From Gemmatimonadaceae bacterium (GTDB lineage: Bacteria > Gemmatimonadota > Gemmatimonadetes > Gemmatimonadales > Gemmatimonadaceae): DNA of 64,000 nt. The notes below the pieces were generated by a model. That model was not told the DNA's origin and made no database searches. It saw only the letters and a list, made by a program, of their open reading frames with translations. The DNA lies in the NCBI GenBank assembly GCA_036504815.1, contig DASXUN010000015.1, positions 149,073 to 213,072 on the forward strand. The letters run 5' to 3'. The translations under genes were made by a program, and so were the position numbers. Positions 61,860 through 64,000 of this stretch are shown here, piece after piece. Each line of letters opens with the position of its first letter. The stretch's first letter is position 1.

Positions 61860-62960
61860 ATGAGACCGCTGCGTGACACGCTCATCCTGGCACTCCTCGC
61901 CGCGGCGCCGCTGGCCGTCGGCGCGCAGGGCCTCGGCGACGCGGCCGCCGCCGCGATGCCGCAGTACGTGACGTTCAAGATCGGCTCGGGCGCGACGGCC
62001 AAGACGGTCTCCCAGACGTCCATCCCCTTCGTCTTCGTGCTGCCGCTCACGTCGCGCTTCAACATGGACGTGACGACGTCCTTCGCGACCTCCGACGTGT
62101 CGGTGAACGGCAAGAGCGTCAGCTCGATCAGCGGGCTGACCGACACCCAGCTGCGTGCCAACCTGACGCTGGGCAATGATGCCGTCGTCTTCACCGTGGG
62201 CGCCAACCTCCCGACCGGGCAATACCAGATTGCCGAAGGGAAGGCCGACGCCGCCGGGCAGATCGGCAACGACTTCCTCGTCTTCCCGACGTCGTCGTAC
62301 GGCTCCGGGCTGTCCACCACCGGCGGTATCGCGATTGCGCGTAATCTCGGCTCGTGGAACTTCGGCTTGGCGGGATCGTTCCGGAAATCGACCGAGTTCG
62401 ACGCGTACGCTGCGAACGACGGCTCGACGAAGACGGTGCTCACCTTCACGCCGGCCGACGAAGTGCGCGCGCGCGTCGGCGCCGATCGGGCCGTCGGCAG
62501 TGGGCGCCTGACGCTCGGCGTCACGTTCTCCACGTTCGGCAACGACGTGCTCTCCAATACCTCCTACGCCACGGGCGATCGCTACATCGGACAGGGATCG
62601 CTCTACTATCCGGTGGGCGGTGTGGACCTGTACGTCAGCGGGTGGGGGCTCTACCGCGCCAAGGGGCAGCAGTTCGGCGGCGAGGCTCCCTCGGAGACGG
62701 TGGCGAACGGAGCGGTTGCCGCAGGCTTCCGCGCCGGCAACTGGTATATCGAACCCAACCTCGAGGCCCGCAACTGGCAGGTGGACGGCTACAAGGCCGG
62801 CCTGCTGGGGAACGGCGGCGTCCGGCTGCGCTGGACGTCCGGGGCGTTCTCCTTCATGCCGAGCGCCAGCTATCAGATGGGAGAGCTGTACACCCTGGGC
62901 GGCGGCGAGACGTATGACGTGACCGGGTGGCGGGCGGCTCTGACGTTGCGGATACACTAG
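61860..62960 (+). CDS. outer-membrane beta-barrel protein
   Basis: 366 residues. Signal peptide RDTLILALLAAAPLAVGAQ. The mature protein is built of short amphipathic strands (FVFVLPLTSRFNMDVTTSFA; NDAVVFTVGANLPTGQYQI; IGQGSLYYPVGGVDLYVSGW) and ends in a Tyr/Trp-containing closing strand (GWRAALTLRIH). No function recognised; possibly a porin or adhesin. Its start is 1 nt after the stop of the TPR/CsgG-like gene. Followed by a heptamer array and strong terminator. Confidence 0.8.
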   Translation: MRPLRDTLILALLAAAPLAVGAQGLGDAAAAAMPQYVTFKIGSGATAKTVSQTSIPFVFVLPLTSRFNMDVTTSFATSDVSVNGKSVSSISGLTDTQLRANLTLGNDAVVFTVGANLPTGQYQIAEGKADAAGQIGNDFLVFPTSSYGSGLSTTGGIAIARNLGSWNFGLAGSFRKSTEFDAYAANDGSTKTVLTFTPADEVRARVGADRAVGSGRLTLGVTFSTFGNDVLSNTSYATGDRYIGQGSLYYPVGGVDLYVSGWGLYRAKGQQFGGEAPSETVANGAVAAGFRAGNWYIEPNLEARNWQVDGYKAGLLGNGGVRLRWTSGAFSFMPSASYQMGELYTLGGGETYDVTGWRAALTLRIH

Positions 62961-62975
62961 TTCGCGACGTTGGGT

Positions 62976-63040
62976 GATGGCAGATGGCAGATGGCAGATG
63001 GCAGATGGCAGATAGCAGATGGCGGATGGCGGACGACAGA
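62976..63040. repeat. heptamer array, unit GATGGCA
   Basis: GATGGCA repeated from 62976 through about 63012 (five perfect, then GATAGCA and GATGGCG variants to 63040). It begins 15 nt after the barrel stop and runs directly into the terminator stem, matching the arrangement at 32805-32877. Confidence 0.85.
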
Positions 63041-63041
63041 T

Positions 63042-63075
63042 GGCGGGGCGGCTTTCGGGCCGCCCCGCCTGTTTT
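63042..63075 (+). terminator. strong intrinsic terminator
   Basis: GGCGGGGCGGC (63042-63052) pairs perfectly with GCCGCCCCGCC (63059-63069) around TTTCGG, followed by TGTTTTG. Ends the 59.6-63.0 kb unit. Confidence 0.9.
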
Positions 63076-63179
63076 GCGGCACCCGACGGGGCGGTAGATT
63101 GCAGGCAGGCTAATCGAAATCGTGATCGGTGATCGCAATCCGCCATCCCCATCCGAGATCCATATCCTGAATCGTCGTC

Positions 63180-63923
63180 ATGTCCGGTCACAGCAAGTGG
63201 AAGACCATCAAGAACGCCAAGGCCGCGACCGACAAGAAGCGCGGCGCGCTCTTCACCAAGCTTATCCGTGAGATTACAGTTGCCGCCAAGCAGGGCGGCG
63301 GCGATCCCGACGGCAACCCCCGGCTTCGCACCGCCATCGACAACGCCCGGGCGCAGTCGCTTCCCAAGGAGAACATCGAGCGCGCCGTCAAGAAGGGAAC
63401 GGGCGAGCTCGAGAGCGTGGACTACGTGGACGTCGTGTACGAGGCATACGGGCCGGGCGGCGTGGCCATCATGGTGCAGGCCCTGACCGACAATCCGACA
63501 CGCACGGTGGCCGAGGTTCGCGCCAAGCTGTCGCGCGGCGGCGGGAACCTGGGGACCACCAACTCGGTGGCGTTCATGTTCGACCGCAAGGGGCAGATCT
63601 TCGTCGAGGCGGCCGGCCTGGACGAGGACGCCACGATGGAGAAGGCCCTCGAGGCCGGCGCCGAGGATTTCGTGCGCGAGGACGACGCGTTCATCATCAC
63701 GACGGCGCCAGCGGACCTGCACGCGGTGAGCCAGGCGCTCGTGAAGGCGGGGCTGAAGGTGTCGCAGGCCGAGCTGTCGTGGATTCCCAAGAGCACCGTC
63801 ACGGTCACCGGGGAGCCGGCGCAGCAGCTGGTGAAGCTCATCGAGGCGCTCGAGGAGCTCGACGACGTGCAGAAGGTGGATGCGAACTTCGAAATGGACG
63901 AAGCGGAGATGGCCGGCGCGTGA
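63180..63923 (+). CDS. yebC: YebC/PmpR-family regulator
   Basis: 247 residues. N-terminal GHSKWKTIKNAKAATDKKRG signature of the family, then LFTKLIREITVAAKQGGGDP, and VVYEAYGPGGVAIMVQALTD. Recent work on the family links it to translation of polyproline stretches and to transcriptional control; the role here is not known. Immediately upstream of ruvC (GTGA overlap), the usual yebC-ruvC order. Confidence 0.95.
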   Translation: MSGHSKWKTIKNAKAATDKKRGALFTKLIREITVAAKQGGGDPDGNPRLRTAIDNARAQSLPKENIERAVKKGTGELESVDYVDVVYEAYGPGGVAIMVQALTDNPTRTVAEVRAKLSRGGGNLGTTNSVAFMFDRKGQIFVEAAGLDEDATMEKALEAGAEDFVREDDAFIITTAPADLHAVSQALVKAGLKVSQAELSWIPKSTVTVTGEPAQQLVKLIEALEELDDVQKVDANFEMDEAEMAGA

Positions 63924-64000
63924 TCGTCCTCGGCATTGATCCCGGCACGGCGGTGACGGGCTACGGCGTCGTTCGCGCGCGCGGCACGCGCGCTGCGAAC
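63920..64000 (+). CDS. ruvC: Holliday-junction endonuclease RuvC (5' part only)
   Basis: 27 codons before the window ends. GTG 63920 overlaps the yebC stop (GTGA). The start VIVLGIDPGTAVTGYGVV has the first catalytic Asp of RuvC at residue 7. Resolves Holliday junctions with RuvAB. Position after yebC supports the call. Confidence 0.92.
   Translation, partial: MIVLGIDPGTAVTGYGVVRARGTRAAN

Overview
The window looks like chromosomal DNA of a high-GC Gram-negative bacterium. It has lipid A-type acyltransferase, outer-membrane barrel, lipoprotein and murein genes, many GTG starts and 4-nt stop/start overlaps. Gene content and style (many secreted lipoproteins, AraC/TPR regulators, NYN-LOTUS and PglZ response-regulator proteins) suggest Gemmatimonadota or a neighbouring phylum; this assignment is inference. 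One tRNA (Arg, CCG anticodon) is present. No transposase, integrase, phage gene or CRISPR array was seen.

Left end (1-6.6 kb): a mercury-resistance locus, merR diverging from merT-merP-merA, with a textbook MerR operator (19-bp spacer, CCGTA/TACGG dyad). Convergent with merR is a redox and metal gene set: a TlpA-type thioredoxin fused to a propeller-like domain, a secreted small protein, a thioredoxin, and an AhpD-family (peroxidase-related) gene. The AhpD gene carries a single in-frame TGA exactly where the second cysteine of the CxxC active site belongs, followed by a bacterial SECIS-like hairpin. I read it as a candidate selenoprotein (CxxU). It lies in the same orientation as the thioredoxin gene and diverges from a Cys-containing paralogue.

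6.7-18.4 kb: a TonB-domain protein, an aminotransferase, a large secreted HExxH metallopeptidase-like lipoprotein, an ADP-forming acyl-CoA synthetase, then a regulatory block (TPR protein, 42-residue lipoprotein, AraC-type regulator) with repeated ATGTMACG sites. 18.4-25.3 kb: tRNA-Arg, rho, ruvX, mltG, an RlmI-like methyltransferase, mutM, a methyltransferase-like protein, and two tiny genes (53 and 24 residues) among short tandem repeats and terminators. 25.8-33.6 kb: formate dehydrogenase-type molybdoenzyme (Cys form), an SDR, the threonine-catabolism pair tdh-kbl, a barrel protein, and an alkyladenine glycosylase. 33.6-41.5 kb: NYN-LOTUS protein; an NtrY/NtrC-like two-component operon with two duplicated small membrane proteins, a bactofilin-like/Omp85-like protein and a DUF4390-like protein. 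41.6-59 kb: HNH nuclease, ilvE, amidohydrolase, PBP1A, and a surface-polysaccharide and lipid region (epimerase, glycosyltransferases, LpxL-like acyltransferase, MsbA-like exporter) with tyrS, an AlkD-like protein and a PorX-like PglZ response regulator. 59-64 kb: DnaB-C-like ATPase, TPR/CsgG-like protein, barrel, yebC, and the start of ruvC.

Between genes there are two classes of short tandem repeats: 10-mers (unit CGTACTCTGT and its complement) at three places, and heptamers (AGACGGG, GATGGCA, GGGTGCA types) at five places, often touching stop codons or terminators.
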